From NCBI RefSeq assembly GCF_000718005.1, contig NZ_JODV01000008.1: 64,000 nucleotides of DNA; one strand, 5' to 3'. The notes under the pieces were generated by a model, which worked only from the letters and a program-made list of their open reading frames with translations, had not been told where the DNA came from and searched no databases. Positions 17,778 through 25,771 of the stretch are shown here, piece by piece (within the stretch, counting starts at the first letter, position 1; each line of letters begins with the position of its first letter). The DNA comes from Actinoalloteichus_B caeruleus. Lineage in GTDB: Bacteria > Actinomycetota > Actinomycetes > Mycobacteriales > Pseudonocardiaceae. Position numbers and translations under genes: made by a program.

Positions 17778-18235
17778 CGCTCCTCCTGGCCCCCGATCGG
17801 ACCGGTCAGGAAGACGAGCCGGAACTTGCCGATCTGGACCTCGTCGCCGTTGGCGAGCACCGCGGTGTCCACGGGCTCCCGGTTGACGTAGGTCCCGTTC
17901 AGGCTGCCGACGTCGACGACGACGAACTCGTCGCCCTCACGGCGGAACTCGGCGTGACGGCGGGACACCGTCACGTCGTCGAGGAAGATGTCGCTGTCCG
18001 GGTGACGCCCCGCACTGGTGGTCTCCCTGTCGAGCAGGAAGCGGGACCCGGCGTTCGGGCCCCTCTTGACCACCAGCAACGCGGAACCCGTCGGAAGAGC
18101 GTCGACTCCCGAGACCGCGGGCTCCGCCGCGGGGGAGTCGGAAGGCTCCACCTCGTTGAGGAAGTCCGCGCGGAAGACCGAGGTCTGTTCCGGGGACCGC
18201 TCCGGCGGAGTGCCGGGCCCGTCGTTGGTGCTCAC
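17774..18235 (-). CDS. garA: FHA-domain metabolic switch protein GarA
   Basis: 153 aa from a GTG at 18235 behind GGAGGAG. The FHA domain (about 55-140) is near-identical to GarA/OdhI from memory: LLVVKRGPNAGSRFLLD, SAGRHPDSDIFLDDVTVSRR and GSLNGTYVNREPVD. GarA, depending on phosphorylation of an N-terminal threonine motif, inhibits 2-oxoglutarate dehydrogenase and redirects 2-oxoglutarate to glutamate. The phosphomotif here reads E-Q-T-S-V-F (Gln17, Thr18) rather than E-T-T-S-V-F: the PknB-type site remains and the position used by PknG is Gln. It is coupled to ftsR and downstream of gcvH. Confidence 0.93.
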   Translation of the reverse strand: MSTNDGPGTPPERSPEQTSVFRADFLNEVEPSDSPAAEPAVSGVDALPTGSALLVVKRGPNAGSRFLLDRETTSAGRHPDSDIFLDDVTVSRRHAEFRREGDEFVVVDVGSLNGTYVNREPVDTAVLANGDEVQIGKFRLVFLTGPIGGQEER

Positions 18236-18382
18236 CTGAGCTCTCCTCCTGCTGGTTAGGCGATCCAAAGCCGATCTCAAACTACCCTGCCGCCACCAAC
18301 GCACGTGGCCCGACTCCCGTGGTCATGAACATTGGCGACCGGGGGCCGGCGCCAATCCCTCTCGTACAGTTCCCGCGCCCGC

Positions 18383-18772
18383 TCAGCCGTTGTCGGCCAG
18401 CTTGGCGTACTCACCCGCGTCCAGCAGACCCTCGAGCTCGCTCGGGTCGTCCGGCCGCACCTCGATCATCCACCCGTCCCCGTACGGGTCCTCGTTCAGG
18501 GACTCCGGTTGATCTTCCAACCCAGTGTTCCGAGTCAGGACCTCGCCGGCAAGGGGCATGTAGATCTCGGAGACGGACTTGGTCGACTCGACCTCCCCGA
18601 TCGTATCGCCGGTCGCGAAGCGCTGGCCCGGCTCCGGCAGCTGGGTGAACACCACGTCCCCGAGCTGGCGCTGCGCGTAGTCCGTGATGCCGATCCGCAC
18701 CGTGCCGGACTCCTGGATCGCCACCCACTCGTGCTCCTGGGTATAGCGCAACTCTTCCGGAACCGCCGACAT
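18383..18772 (-). CDS. gcvH: glycine cleavage system H protein
   Basis: GcvH carries the aminomethyl intermediate on a lipoyl-lysine between P, T and L proteins. 129 aa from the ATG at 18772 (GGAGGAG 5 bases upstream); an ATG five codons earlier is possible. It is a full lipoyl domain with YTQEHEWV at residue 10, GITDYAQRQLGDVVF near 28 and the lipoylation site EVESTKSVSEIY, with the lysine at about residue 65. The C-terminal LNEDPYGDGWMIEV block is normal. The gene lies between a phosphatidyltransferase gene and garA, matching Rv1826 synteny. There is no glycine riboswitch in front of it, unlike gcvP. Confidence 0.96.
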   Translation of the reverse strand: MSAVPEELRYTQEHEWVAIQESGTVRIGITDYAQRQLGDVVFTQLPEPGQRFATGDTIGEVESTKSVSEIYMPLAGEVLTRNTGLEDQPESLNEDPYGDGWMIEVRPDDPSELEGLLDAGEYAKLADNG

Positions 18773-18838
18773 CTCTCCTCCGATCACTGGTTCGCTGGGC
18801 TCATCCTGCCAAGGAGCCGGTGCCGGCGGAACTCCCCC

Positions 18839-19546
18839 CTACTCGGAGCTGACCCCGCTGGTCTCGGGGCGGGTCCCCGCCGCGGCCCCGCTCCCGAGGA
18901 CGGCCCGCGCGCCCTGCCAGAGGTACAGCAGCCCGGACCACAGGTACAGCGCGCAGCCCCAGACCGTGAACGCGTACGCCACCGGCTGCGCGATGAGGCT
19001 GACAGTGGAGGTCCCCTGCGCCAACAGGAGGAGCGGGAACGCGTAGAGCAGGCAGAACGTCGCCGCCTTGCCGAGGTAGTGGACCTCGTAGGGCCCGAAC
19101 CCGTGGTGTCGGAGGACGAGCAGGGCGAGACCGAGGACGATCTCCCTGGCGAAGAGGACCAGGACCAGCCAGAGCGGCACGATGTCCCGGATCGCGAAGG
19201 CCACCAGGGTGGCCGCGATGTACAACCGGTCGACCGCCGGGTCGAGCATGGCGCCCAACCGGCTCGACTGGTCCAGCCATCTGGCCAGCTTCCCGTCGAG
19301 CCAGTCGGTGATGCCGCTGAGCACCAGGATCAGGAGCGCGGCGACGTCCGCGCGCGGGACGAGGAGCAGCCAGAGGAAGACCGGCACCCCGGCGAGCCGG
19401 AGGAAGCTCAACAGGTTCGGGACCGTGAGGATCCGGTCCTGTTTGATCGCCGTCCAGCTGGTGTCTCCCAGCTGCGCGCTGAGGAAGCCGTCCGGTGCCC
19501 CCTGCTCGTTCGGCCTGCCCTCGGGCCCCATCGCCACCCCATTCAC
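18839..19546 (-). CDS. CDP-alcohol phosphatidyltransferase
   Basis: 235-aa membrane enzyme that would attach an alcohol head group to CDP-diacylglycerol at the cytoplasmic membrane. The signature D-x2-DG-x2-AR-x8-G-x3-D-x3-D is complete (DWLDGKLARW followed by RLGAMLDPAVD, about residues 83-108). About five hydrophobic helices follow. Relatives near gcvH in mycobacteria are annotated PgsA2, and the actinobacterial cardiolipin synthase of this superfamily is similar; sequence alone does not separate phosphatidylglycerophosphate from cardiolipin synthesis. The first ATG is used; a Met five codons in is an alternative. Confidence 0.88.
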   Translation of the reverse strand: MNGVAMGPEGRPNEQGAPDGFLSAQLGDTSWTAIKQDRILTVPNLLSFLRLAGVPVFLWLLLVPRADVAALLILVLSGITDWLDGKLARWLDQSSRLGAMLDPAVDRLYIAATLVAFAIRDIVPLWLVLVLFAREIVLGLALLVLRHHGFGPYEVHYLGKAATFCLLYAFPLLLLAQGTSTVSLIAQPVAYAFTVWGCALYLWSGLLYLWQGARAVLGSGAAAGTRPETSGVSSE

Positions 19547-19629
19547 GTCCTGGTCCCAGGGCCGCTTGCCCCCTCGCGCCCCAGGTCAAGCCTTACACAC
19601 CGGCCTGACTGGGGCGCCGAGTGCTCCCG

Positions 19630-19839
19630 TCAGGAGCTCGTGCGGCTCCAACCGCGCCGCTGGAGCTGCGCGTTGGTGAGGGTCAGGGCACGCCCCCTGT
19701 CGTCCACGCCGACCCAACGGGCCCGGCCCGGGGCGTCCTCGAGGACGTACGCGTGGCCCCTGCTCCACACGACGGTGAAGGGGGTGGTCGGCGGGGTGTC
19801 GGACGTCGTCTCGGTTCCCACGGCCATGTCAACGCTCAT
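19630..19839 (-). CDS. small hypothetical protein, 69 aa
   Basis: Function unknown. The ATG at 19839 has a clear GGAGGTG site. The product has a Thr-rich start (GTETTSDTPPTT) and then a compact beta-rich stretch, FTVVWSRGHAYVLEDAPGRARWVGVDDRGRA in outline, ending with LTNAQLQRRGW. No signal peptide, membrane segment or metal motif is visible. It sits 83 bp upstream of the phosphatidyltransferase gene on the same strand. The W/G/D pattern suggests a small folded domain, not a chance ORF, but conservation cannot be checked here. Confidence 0.55.
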   Translation of the reverse strand: MSVDMAVGTETTSDTPPTTPFTVVWSRGHAYVLEDAPGRARWVGVDDRGRALTLTNAQLQRRGWSRTSS

Positions 19840-20190
19840 GCGCGGTCGCACCTCCATCAGGACTGTCGGCACCACGGCGTGCCGCGTTAGCTCCCTGATC
19901 CAGATTCTCGGACAGAGGCAAGCGCTTCTCACGTTCTTCTGCCTCGCGGCGAGCCGACCGGCCGGACCAGCTCGCCGAGCAGCGCGGACCGGTGGTGCCG
20001 GGCTGACCGGCCGCGCGTCCCGATGGCACCGTTCGTCGTCCGGGCCGACCGACGAACGGTCGCGTGGCCCAGCCCCTCCGCCTGCTCGCCCGATCTTCCG
20101 GCGGTAGCTTTACGAGAGCCGGGTGGCGACACCGTCGGTGCCGACGCCCGGGTTTCCGTGTTGACCGTTGCCCGACATGAGGTGGGACCT
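19840..20190. promoter_or_regulatory. divergent region upstream of sodA
   Basis: 351 bp between the small hypothetical gene (minus) and sodA (plus). I see no gene. Promoter elements for both are expected; an AT-richer stretch lies at about 20100-20115 (GCTTTACGAGAG). No convincing operator repeat was found. Confidence 0.35.
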
Positions 20191-20805
20191 GTGACCACGC
20201 CATACACGCTGCCCGATCTGCCCTACGACTTCGGGGCGCTGGAACCGCACATCTCCGGCGAGATCATGGAGCTGCACCACGACAAGCACCACGCGACCTA
20301 CGTCAAGGGCGCCAACGACGCGTTGGAGCGCATGGCGGAGGCCCGGGACAAGAACGACCTGGGCTCGGCCAACCTGCTCCAAAAGAACCTCGCGTTCAAC
20401 CTCGCCGGTCACGTGAACCACTCCGTCTTCTGGCCGAACCTGTCCCCCGACGGTGGTGACAAGCCGGACGGCGAGCTGGGCGCGGCCATCGACGAGTTCT
20501 TCGGTTCCTTCGACGGGTTCCGGGCGCACTTCACGGCGAACGCGCTGGGCATCCAGGGCTCCGGCTGGTCGATCCTGGCCTGGGACTCGCTGGGGCAGCG
20601 GCTGATCCTCGAGCAGCTCTACGACCACCAGGGCAACCTGGCCGCCGGCTCGTACCCGCTGCTCATGCTCGACATGTGGGAGCACGCCTTCTACCTGCAG
20701 TACCGCAACGTCAAGGCGGACTACGTCAAGGCGTTCTGGAACATCGTCAACTGGGCCGACGTGACGCAGCGGTTCACCGCCGCCCGGGGCGTCAAGATCG
20801 GTTGA
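20191..20805 (+). CDS. sodA: superoxide dismutase (Fe/Mn family)
   Basis: Converts superoxide to oxygen and peroxide. 204 aa from a GTG at 20191 with GAGGTGGGACCT upstream; the longer open frame to 20023 is rejected. All four metal ligands are visible: His in MELHHDKHHATYV (about 27), His in HVNHSVFW (about 76), and Asp and His in LDMWEHAFYLQY (about 165-169). The C-terminal pattern and the Gly-rich GIQGSGWSILAW block fit the actinobacterial Mn- or Fe-dependent group. Which metal is used cannot be read safely from sequence. No signal peptide, so cytoplasmic. A stem-loop follows, then the convergent P450. Confidence 0.96.
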   Translation: MTTPYTLPDLPYDFGALEPHISGEIMELHHDKHHATYVKGANDALERMAEARDKNDLGSANLLQKNLAFNLAGHVNHSVFWPNLSPDGGDKPDGELGAAIDEFFGSFDGFRAHFTANALGIQGSGWSILAWDSLGQRLILEQLYDHQGNLAAGSYPLLMLDMWEHAFYLQYRNVKADYVKAFWNIVNWADVTQRFTAARGVKIG

Positions 20806-20820
20806 TCCGACCAGCGGGGT

Positions 20821-20853
20821 GGGGCGGGCCGCCACTGAGCCGGTCCGCCCCGC
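20821..20853. terminator. stem-loop between sodA and the P450 gene
   Basis: GGGGCGGGCC pairs with GGTCCGCCCC (one G-U) across about 12 bases, in the gap between convergent genes. It can serve both directions. Confidence 0.6.
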
Positions 20854-20898
20854 CACGTGGGCGCGTTGCCCGAGGACGCGGCGGTGGTACCGAGCCGG

Positions 20899-22251
20899 TC
20901 AGGGTGCCGTGCCCGCCTCGGCCCGGGTCAACACGAACAGGCTCTCCGGGCCCCGCATGAGCCTGCTCCGGCGCCACCCGACCTCCTCGGGGGGCCCGGC
21001 CAGCCGGAGCCCGGGAAACCGCCTCAGCAGCACCCCCAGACCGATCTCGGCCTCGGCCCGCGCCAGCGGCGCTCCGAGGCAGTAGTGGATGCCGTGCCCG
21101 AAGGCCAGGTGGCCCGCGCTCCGTCGGCGGAGGTCCAGCCGGTCGGGCTCGGGGAAACGGGACGGGTCCCGGTCGGCGGCACCGAGCGAGACCATCACGA
21201 CGGCGTCGGCCGGCAGGTCGACCCCCGCGAGCCGCACCGGTTCGGTGGTGAACCGGAAGGTGGCGACGTTCACCGGACCGTCGTGCCGCAGGAGCTCCTC
21301 GACCGCGGCCGGCAGCCGAGCGAGGTCCGCGCGCAGCCAGGCGAGCTGCTCGGGATGGGTGAGCAGGGAGAGCACGGCGGTACCCAGCAGGTTCGTGGTG
21401 GTCTCGTGGCCGGCGATCAGCAGCAGGGCCGCCAGCGAGACGAGTTCGCCCTCGCTGAGCCGGTCGCCCGCGTCCCGGGCGGCGATCAGCTCGGAGAGCA
21501 GGTCGTCGCCGGGTTGGCGGCGACGCCGTTCGACCAGTTCGGACAGGTAGTCCGCGAGTTGGTGGGACGCCTCGTCGATCACCTCGGGCTGCCCGGCGAG
21601 GAAAAGCCGCGAGGACCACGCGCCGAGCGCCGCGCGGTCGGCCTCGGGGACGGCGAGCAGTTCGCAGATGACGGTCACCGGCAGGGGCAGCGCGAAACGC
21701 TCGACGAGGTCCACCGGGCCGGCCTCGGCCGCCATCGACTCGGCCAGTCCCTCGGCGATGGCCCGGATCCTCGGGCGCAGGCGGTGGACCGCCGCCGGTG
21801 TGAAGGCCGCCCTGGCCAGGCCCCGGAGCCGTGTGTGGTCCGGTGGGTCGGTGGCCAGCATGGTCTGGCTGACGGCCGGGGCGAGGTCCCTGCGCCGGCC
21901 GCTCCTCGCGAAGATGTGGCCCGCGGCGCGCACGTCCTTGCTGATCCTGCCGTCGGCCAGGGCCTCCCGGGCCTCTGCGTACCCGAGGACGATCCAGGCC
22001 TCGTGGCCCCCGGGGGACCTGACCTGGCGCACCGGGCACTCGGCCCGCAGGCGGGCGTAGGTGGGGTGGGGGTCGCGGAACCACTCGTCCTGGAAGAGGT
22101 CGGGCCCGTCCTCGTCCCCGGTGGGCGGCTGGTCTGGTGCCCGCCGTGCCGCCGCCGAGGGACAACCCGCCCCGATCGGGCGCTCGGCCGGGCCGTCCGC
22201 CCCCTGGCCGGGCTTCGGGACGTCCGGGTGGTGCTCCCCTGCTGCCGCCAT
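20899..22251 (-). CDS. cytochrome P450
   Basis: 450-aa class I bacterial P450, a soluble heme monooxygenase. Landmarks: the I-helix oxygen groove LLIAGHETTTN at about 285, E-x-x-R in VEELLRHDGP near 330, and the heme loop FGHGIHYCLGAPLAR near 395 with its Cys thiolate ligand. The N-terminal 45 residues are Pro/Gly/Ala-rich and probably disordered. No ferredoxin or reductase gene is nearby, so electrons must come from elsewhere. It begins 5 bp after the membrane-protein stop, the last of a four-gene set with the EspR-like regulator and HEVGH peptidase. Substrate unknown; the CYP family cannot be assigned by eye. Confidence 0.94.
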   Translation of the reverse strand: MAAAGEHHPDVPKPGQGADGPAERPIGAGCPSAAARRAPDQPPTGDEDGPDLFQDEWFRDPHPTYARLRAECPVRQVRSPGGHEAWIVLGYAEAREALADGRISKDVRAAGHIFARSGRRRDLAPAVSQTMLATDPPDHTRLRGLARAAFTPAAVHRLRPRIRAIAEGLAESMAAEAGPVDLVERFALPLPVTVICELLAVPEADRAALGAWSSRLFLAGQPEVIDEASHQLADYLSELVERRRRQPGDDLLSELIAARDAGDRLSEGELVSLAALLLIAGHETTTNLLGTAVLSLLTHPEQLAWLRADLARLPAAVEELLRHDGPVNVATFRFTTEPVRLAGVDLPADAVVMVSLGAADRDPSRFPEPDRLDLRRRSAGHLAFGHGIHYCLGAPLARAEAEIGLGVLLRRFPGLRLAGPPEEVGWRRSRLMRGPESLFVLTRAEAGTAP

Positions 22252-22256
22252 GCCGA

Positions 22257-23525
22257 TCAGGCCCCCGAGGGCACGTCGTCGGAGGCGCGCTCGCCCCCGT
22301 GGGGCCGCACCAGCGCCGAGGAGACGAAGGCGACCGAGACCCGACGCAGGAAGGCGGTCTCGCTGGCCAGGTCAGGCGGTAGGGCGGTCTCCGGCCCGGG
22401 GTCGGGGGAGGCCGAGTCGCCACCACCGGGGTCGACCGGCCGGCCGGACCGGGCGCCGGCGATGGCCGCGCTGATCACCGCCGCCTCGACGGTGGCGGCG
22501 AGGTCCTCTCCCGTGAGACCGGCCGCGCGGCCCGCGCCGCCCACCTGTTCGGCGACGGAGGGGTCCCGATAGGGCCGGAGCGCGAGCACACCGTCCCGGA
22601 TCTCGATGACGCGGCGGTAGAGGCGCATGCCCACGTCGCGCCGGCCGTAGTCGCCCTTGACGGCGTCGGGGGAGGTCAGCGCGATCTCCGGCACGGCCTC
22701 GTACAGCGCCGCCCACAGCGGGCGCAGCTCACGGTAGGCGCGCCACTCCCCCGGAGCCCTGACGAGCCGGTTGATGATCGGGGCGACGGCGGGCAGCAGC
22801 AGCCCGACGGTCATGACCAGCACGGACGCCGCCGGCATCCCGACCGACATCGCGCAGCCGAAGTTGTCGAACGGCGTGACGCAGTAGGACTCCGACCCGG
22901 TTTCGGGCCCCTCCAACGCGGCGCGCGTCGTGCTGTACAGCTTCTCCGCGACGTACGAGAGTCCCAGGACGCAGCCGACGGCGAGGACCCGGAGTCCGAT
23001 GCGCAGGCTTCCGCCCGTGGCGTTCGAGTACCTCAACCCCAGCCAGGCGAGGTCGACCAGGACGGCGCCCAGGTAGGCGGAGTAGACGAGGACGTAGCCG
23101 GCGAGTGTCGGGTGGGTCGAGTAGTACTCGCCGAACAGCCCCCGGGACTCGGGGATGTCGGCGGCGAGGAACAGGACGAGGAGCGCGAGTTCGGCGACCG
23201 CGAACACCAGGAACCGGCGGGGGGCCCGTCGGCGTGCCTCCTCGGGCGGGTGAGCGAGGTACAGCAGCAGCATCACCGCGGAGAAGGCGGCGGCGAGGGT
23301 CCCGAGGTTGGACAGCAACCGGCCGATGTTGGGGTAGATGCCGGCGAGCACGGCCTGCGTCGCGGGGGCGAGGACGAGGAAGGCGAACCCCAGTGAACCC
23401 AGCACGCCGACGAGCGCCCACCTGCCCGGGTTCCCGCCAGGGCCCCGTCTCAGGTTGCGCACCGCCCGGAAGGCCGCGGCGAGGGAGACGAGCAGCGAGA
23501 CGGTCAGGAACAGTGCGGTGACCAT
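22257..23525 (-). CDS. MAB_1171c-type integral membrane protein
   Basis: 422 aa, function not established. The first about 270 residues hold roughly seven transmembrane helices (LFLTVSLLVSLAAAFRAV at 5; LFLAADIPESRG near 120; MTVGLLLPAVAPIINRLV near 245). The remaining cytoplasmic part includes RELRPLWAALYEAVPEIAL and VGMRLYRRVIEIRDGVLALRP, the hallmark of the actinobacterial MAB_1171c family, sometimes called a putative transporter. The extreme C-terminus is disordered and Pro/Ser-rich. The ATG directly abuts the stop of the HEVGH peptidase gene, so the two are coupled. The repeated association with an XRE regulator and a zinc peptidase suggests a sensing or signalling role; that is inference. 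Confidence 0.85.
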   Translation of the reverse strand: MVTALFLTVSLLVSLAAAFRAVRNLRRGPGGNPGRWALVGVLGSLGFAFLVLAPATQAVLAGIYPNIGRLLSNLGTLAAAFSAVMLLLYLAHPPEEARRRAPRRFLVFAVAELALLVLFLAADIPESRGLFGEYYSTHPTLAGYVLVYSAYLGAVLVDLAWLGLRYSNATGGSLRIGLRVLAVGCVLGLSYVAEKLYSTTRAALEGPETGSESYCVTPFDNFGCAMSVGMPAASVLVMTVGLLLPAVAPIINRLVRAPGEWRAYRELRPLWAALYEAVPEIALTSPDAVKGDYGRRDVGMRLYRRVIEIRDGVLALRPYRDPSVAEQVGGAGRAAGLTGEDLAATVEAAVISAAIAGARSGRPVDPGGGDSASPDPGPETALPPDLASETAFLRRVSVAFVSSALVRPHGGERASDDVPSGA

Positions 23526-24152
23526 TCACACCCCAAAGATGTCTTCGGCTCGGTCCGCGGCCTGGGCGATGTCCGGCGAGGTGTCCGATCGGTGGGAGCG
23601 CCTGGGTGGTGCGCCCGCCCGCCCCAGGATGAGCGAGGCGATCATCTCGGCCTCCTGTTCCTCCACCGCGGAGTAGGAGGAACGCCCCAAGGTCCTCACG
23701 ACCACGTCCGGATCGAGGTCCGGGGCCAGCGCGCGGAGGAAGTCGCGGTCCAGCAGGTGCGCCCCGGCGTGGTCGGAGATCATGTGCCCCACCTCGTGCA
23801 GCACGATGTGCCACACGTGGAGGGGGGTCGTCCGGGCGTGGGCGATCACGTCCATGTCGCCGAGATCGAGCCACATCCCGCACGCCCGGCCCGCGACGTG
23901 GTCGCTGGGGTGCAGCGTGATGGGACGCCCTCGGTGGTGGGCGAGCCGGTCGAGGAACACGCTGAGGTCGAACGGGCGGGGGATCCCCGCGCTCCGGTCG
24001 AGCTGACGCACCCGTTCCTCACAGCGCCGGCGCAGGTCGTGGTAGTGCACCGAGGTGGCCACCTCCCTCGTCAACGGCGGCGCGTGCGGGCGTGCCATCC
24101 GTAGGCACGCCAGGGGTTGCCGCGTCGTCCGCGTCCGCTGGTCACCGACCAC
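23526..24152 (-). CDS. ImmA/IrrE-like zinc metallopeptidase
   Basis: 208 aa from the GTG at 24152, chosen because GGGAGGGAAGG precedes it; the ATG at 24098 lacks a ribosome site. The zinc motif H-E-x-x-H is in WHIVLHEVGHMISDHAGAH (about residue 120), with a downstream E-x-x-A-E (EEQEAEMIASLIL) as third-ligand candidate. The preceding GRACGMWLDLGDMDVIAHA is the usual strand pair before this helix. ImmA/IrrE peptidases cleave a partner repressor of the XRE type; an XRE/EspR-like gene lies 425 bp upstream on the same strand. Whether that protein is its substrate is a hypothesis. It could also be a domesticated toxin-like protein. Confidence 0.82.
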   Translation of the reverse strand: MVGDQRTRTTRQPLACLRMARPHAPPLTREVATSVHYHDLRRRCEERVRQLDRSAGIPRPFDLSVFLDRLAHHRGRPITLHPSDHVAGRACGMWLDLGDMDVIAHARTTPLHVWHIVLHEVGHMISDHAGAHLLDRDFLRALAPDLDPDVVVRTLGRSSYSAVEEQEAEMIASLILGRAGAPPRRSHRSDTSPDIAQAADRAEDIFGV

Positions 24153-24577
24153 GTTCCCTTCCCTCCCGGTGCTCCTCGAGGGCGGGCGGCACGGCTCGTG
24201 ACCGTGTCCGGGCCGGACCCGTGGTTCCCCTGGCCGCCACACCACGGGTGGCCGCTGGCCCGGCGGACGGCGGGGCACCCCGGATGTAGGACCACCAGCG
24301 GCGGGTCACCCGCGGTGCGCACCGCGCGGGGTGACCGACGTGGCGGGCTGGCGGGGGACCCGCCGATCATTATGCCGTCCGGAGCGAGCCGGACATCCCC
24401 CCAACCCGGGGCACCACCGTTCGGCCGAACGACGGATCTCCGCCTGGAGCAGCGCAGCGCAGCGCGGCTCGGCGCGCGGACGAGTCCCGACCTGCCCGCC
24501 CCGGTGGACGCCGGGAAGTGGGACGGCTGGCAGGAGGGAGCGGGGAGTGGGACCGCGCCCCTGCCCCGGTCCCGGGC
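24153..24577. promoter_or_regulatory. gap with palindromes between the EspR-like and peptidase genes
   Basis: 425 bp without a convincing gene. It contains a perfect 14-bp palindrome, CGTTCGGCCGAACG, at 24418-24431, and a hairpin GTCCGG/CCGGAC at 24377-24394. These could be a regulator site or a terminator/attenuator separating the regulator from the peptidase-membrane-P450 genes. Confidence 0.4.
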
Positions 24578-25042
24578 TCAGCGACGTGGGTCGTCGGTGT
24601 CGGACGCCGTGGCGGGTGGGGGCGTCCGCCCAGCGGCCCGCATCTGGCTGATCTCCTCCACGATCCGGGCCACCGAGCGTCGTGCGTCGTCGTCGAGCTG
24701 CATGGTGCGGAGGGCGACGTCCCGGACGTTGGCGTCGCGCAGGGCGTTGACGAGGTCGAGTTGGGCGTCGACACGGTGCGCGAGCGCGTCGTCGAAGAAG
24801 TAGCCGACGTGGACTCCGAAGAACTCGGCGAGCGCCTCCAGGTGCCGCTTGGTGGGGTTGTCCGACCGTCCCTTCCGGAGCGCCCAGATGTAGCTCTGGG
24901 AGATGTTCACCCCACGTTCGCGGATCGCGGCGGCGACGTGCTCGTTGCTGTACTCCCCCTGTCCCGGCGGGTGCACGCGGGCGAAGAGGTGGTTCAGCTT
25001 GCCGGCCAGTGTGCGCGTCTCGGGCTTCTCCGCCTCGGCCAT
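24578..25042 (-). CDS. EspR-like XRE-family DNA-binding protein
   Basis: 154 aa. The helix-turn-helix lies at about residues 12-75: LAGKLNHLFARVHPPGQGEYSNEHV, then NISQSYIWALRKGRSDNPTKRHLEALAEFFGV and YFFDD. From memory this aligns along its whole N-terminal half with M. tuberculosis EspR, a nucleoid-associated regulator with an unusual helix-turn-helix and C-terminal dimer domain. The C-terminal helical part (VARIVEEISQMRAAG) fits dimerisation. The ATG at 25042 is preferred over the GTG at 25048, as only it gives workable spacing from GAGAGG. Probably regulates itself and the three genes downstream. Confidence 0.85.
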   Translation of the reverse strand: MAEAEKPETRTLAGKLNHLFARVHPPGQGEYSNEHVAAAIRERGVNISQSYIWALRKGRSDNPTKRHLEALAEFFGVHVGYFFDDALAHRVDAQLDLVNALRDANVRDVALRTMQLDDDARRSVARIVEEISQMRAAGRTPPPATASDTDDPRR

Positions 25043-25771
25043 CGCCACCCTCTCAGTCCCCCCGACTTAGACTCACAACGACCCCAACGGAGCAATCTCT
25101 TCACGTGGGTTGAAACGGACTCCGCTCTCACCTTAGACTCGCGGCAAGGAACGACTCAACTGTCCTGAAAGCATCCTCCGATCCACTTTCAGTGGAGTGG
25201 AAATGCCGAGGGGCACCGGTCTTCCTTGTCTGGGGGCTGGGGGGCAGTCCACCACTTGGGCGCAGGGGAGGCACCCAGGTGGTGGGCAAATCCCTCGTCC
25301 ACACCCCGTTCTCGCCGATCCCGGCACTGGGTGTTGACACCGCGAGCCCGAACGACCACAGCCTACCGCCAGCCGGCCCACGGGCGGCGAGGATCGCGAT
25401 GGCACGGCTCCGCTTCCCCGCTCTCTCCGTCTCCCGTCGCCGCCACGTCCGGCGTCCCCACACACCGGGGAGCCGGCGCACCGCTGGCAGGGACGGTCCC
25501 GCCAGGGGCCAGGAGCCGTGAACCCGCCATGCCGGCTCCCGACGTCGCGGGCGGGGACCCGAGGGAACTCGGGGGCGCCGGAGCCGGACCGGATGAGTGG
25601 GCGGGCTCCCGTCGGAGGCGCGGAGCTCCCCTGGCGGTGACGGGGCCACGTCGGCGGGAGGGGGATCGGGCTGACGGGCGGTTCCGACCGACCACCCCTC
25701 GCCGAGGGCGCGCTGGCCGGTCGGACCGCCCGTTCGTCACCCCGAGGGCCACCCGGGTGACGGGCCGGAGG
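25043..25771. promoter_or_regulatory. long non-coding region upstream of the EspR-like gene
   Basis: 729 bp with several open frames but none with convincing starts or protein character. The part nearest the regulator gene holds two copies of GAGTCTAAG (minus strand; 25066-25074 and 25132-25140), 66 bp apart, and a TCCACT/AGTGGA inverted repeat at about 25185-25200. It also contains the end of the mscR/metallo-beta-lactamase unit. The repeats may be regulator sites; the rest shows nothing I can name. Confidence 0.4.

Noticed and set aside
20899..22251. P450 as part of a natural-product cluster
   Set aside because: No polyketide, peptide or terpene synthase is near; the gene is in a regulator-peptidase-membrane protein set.
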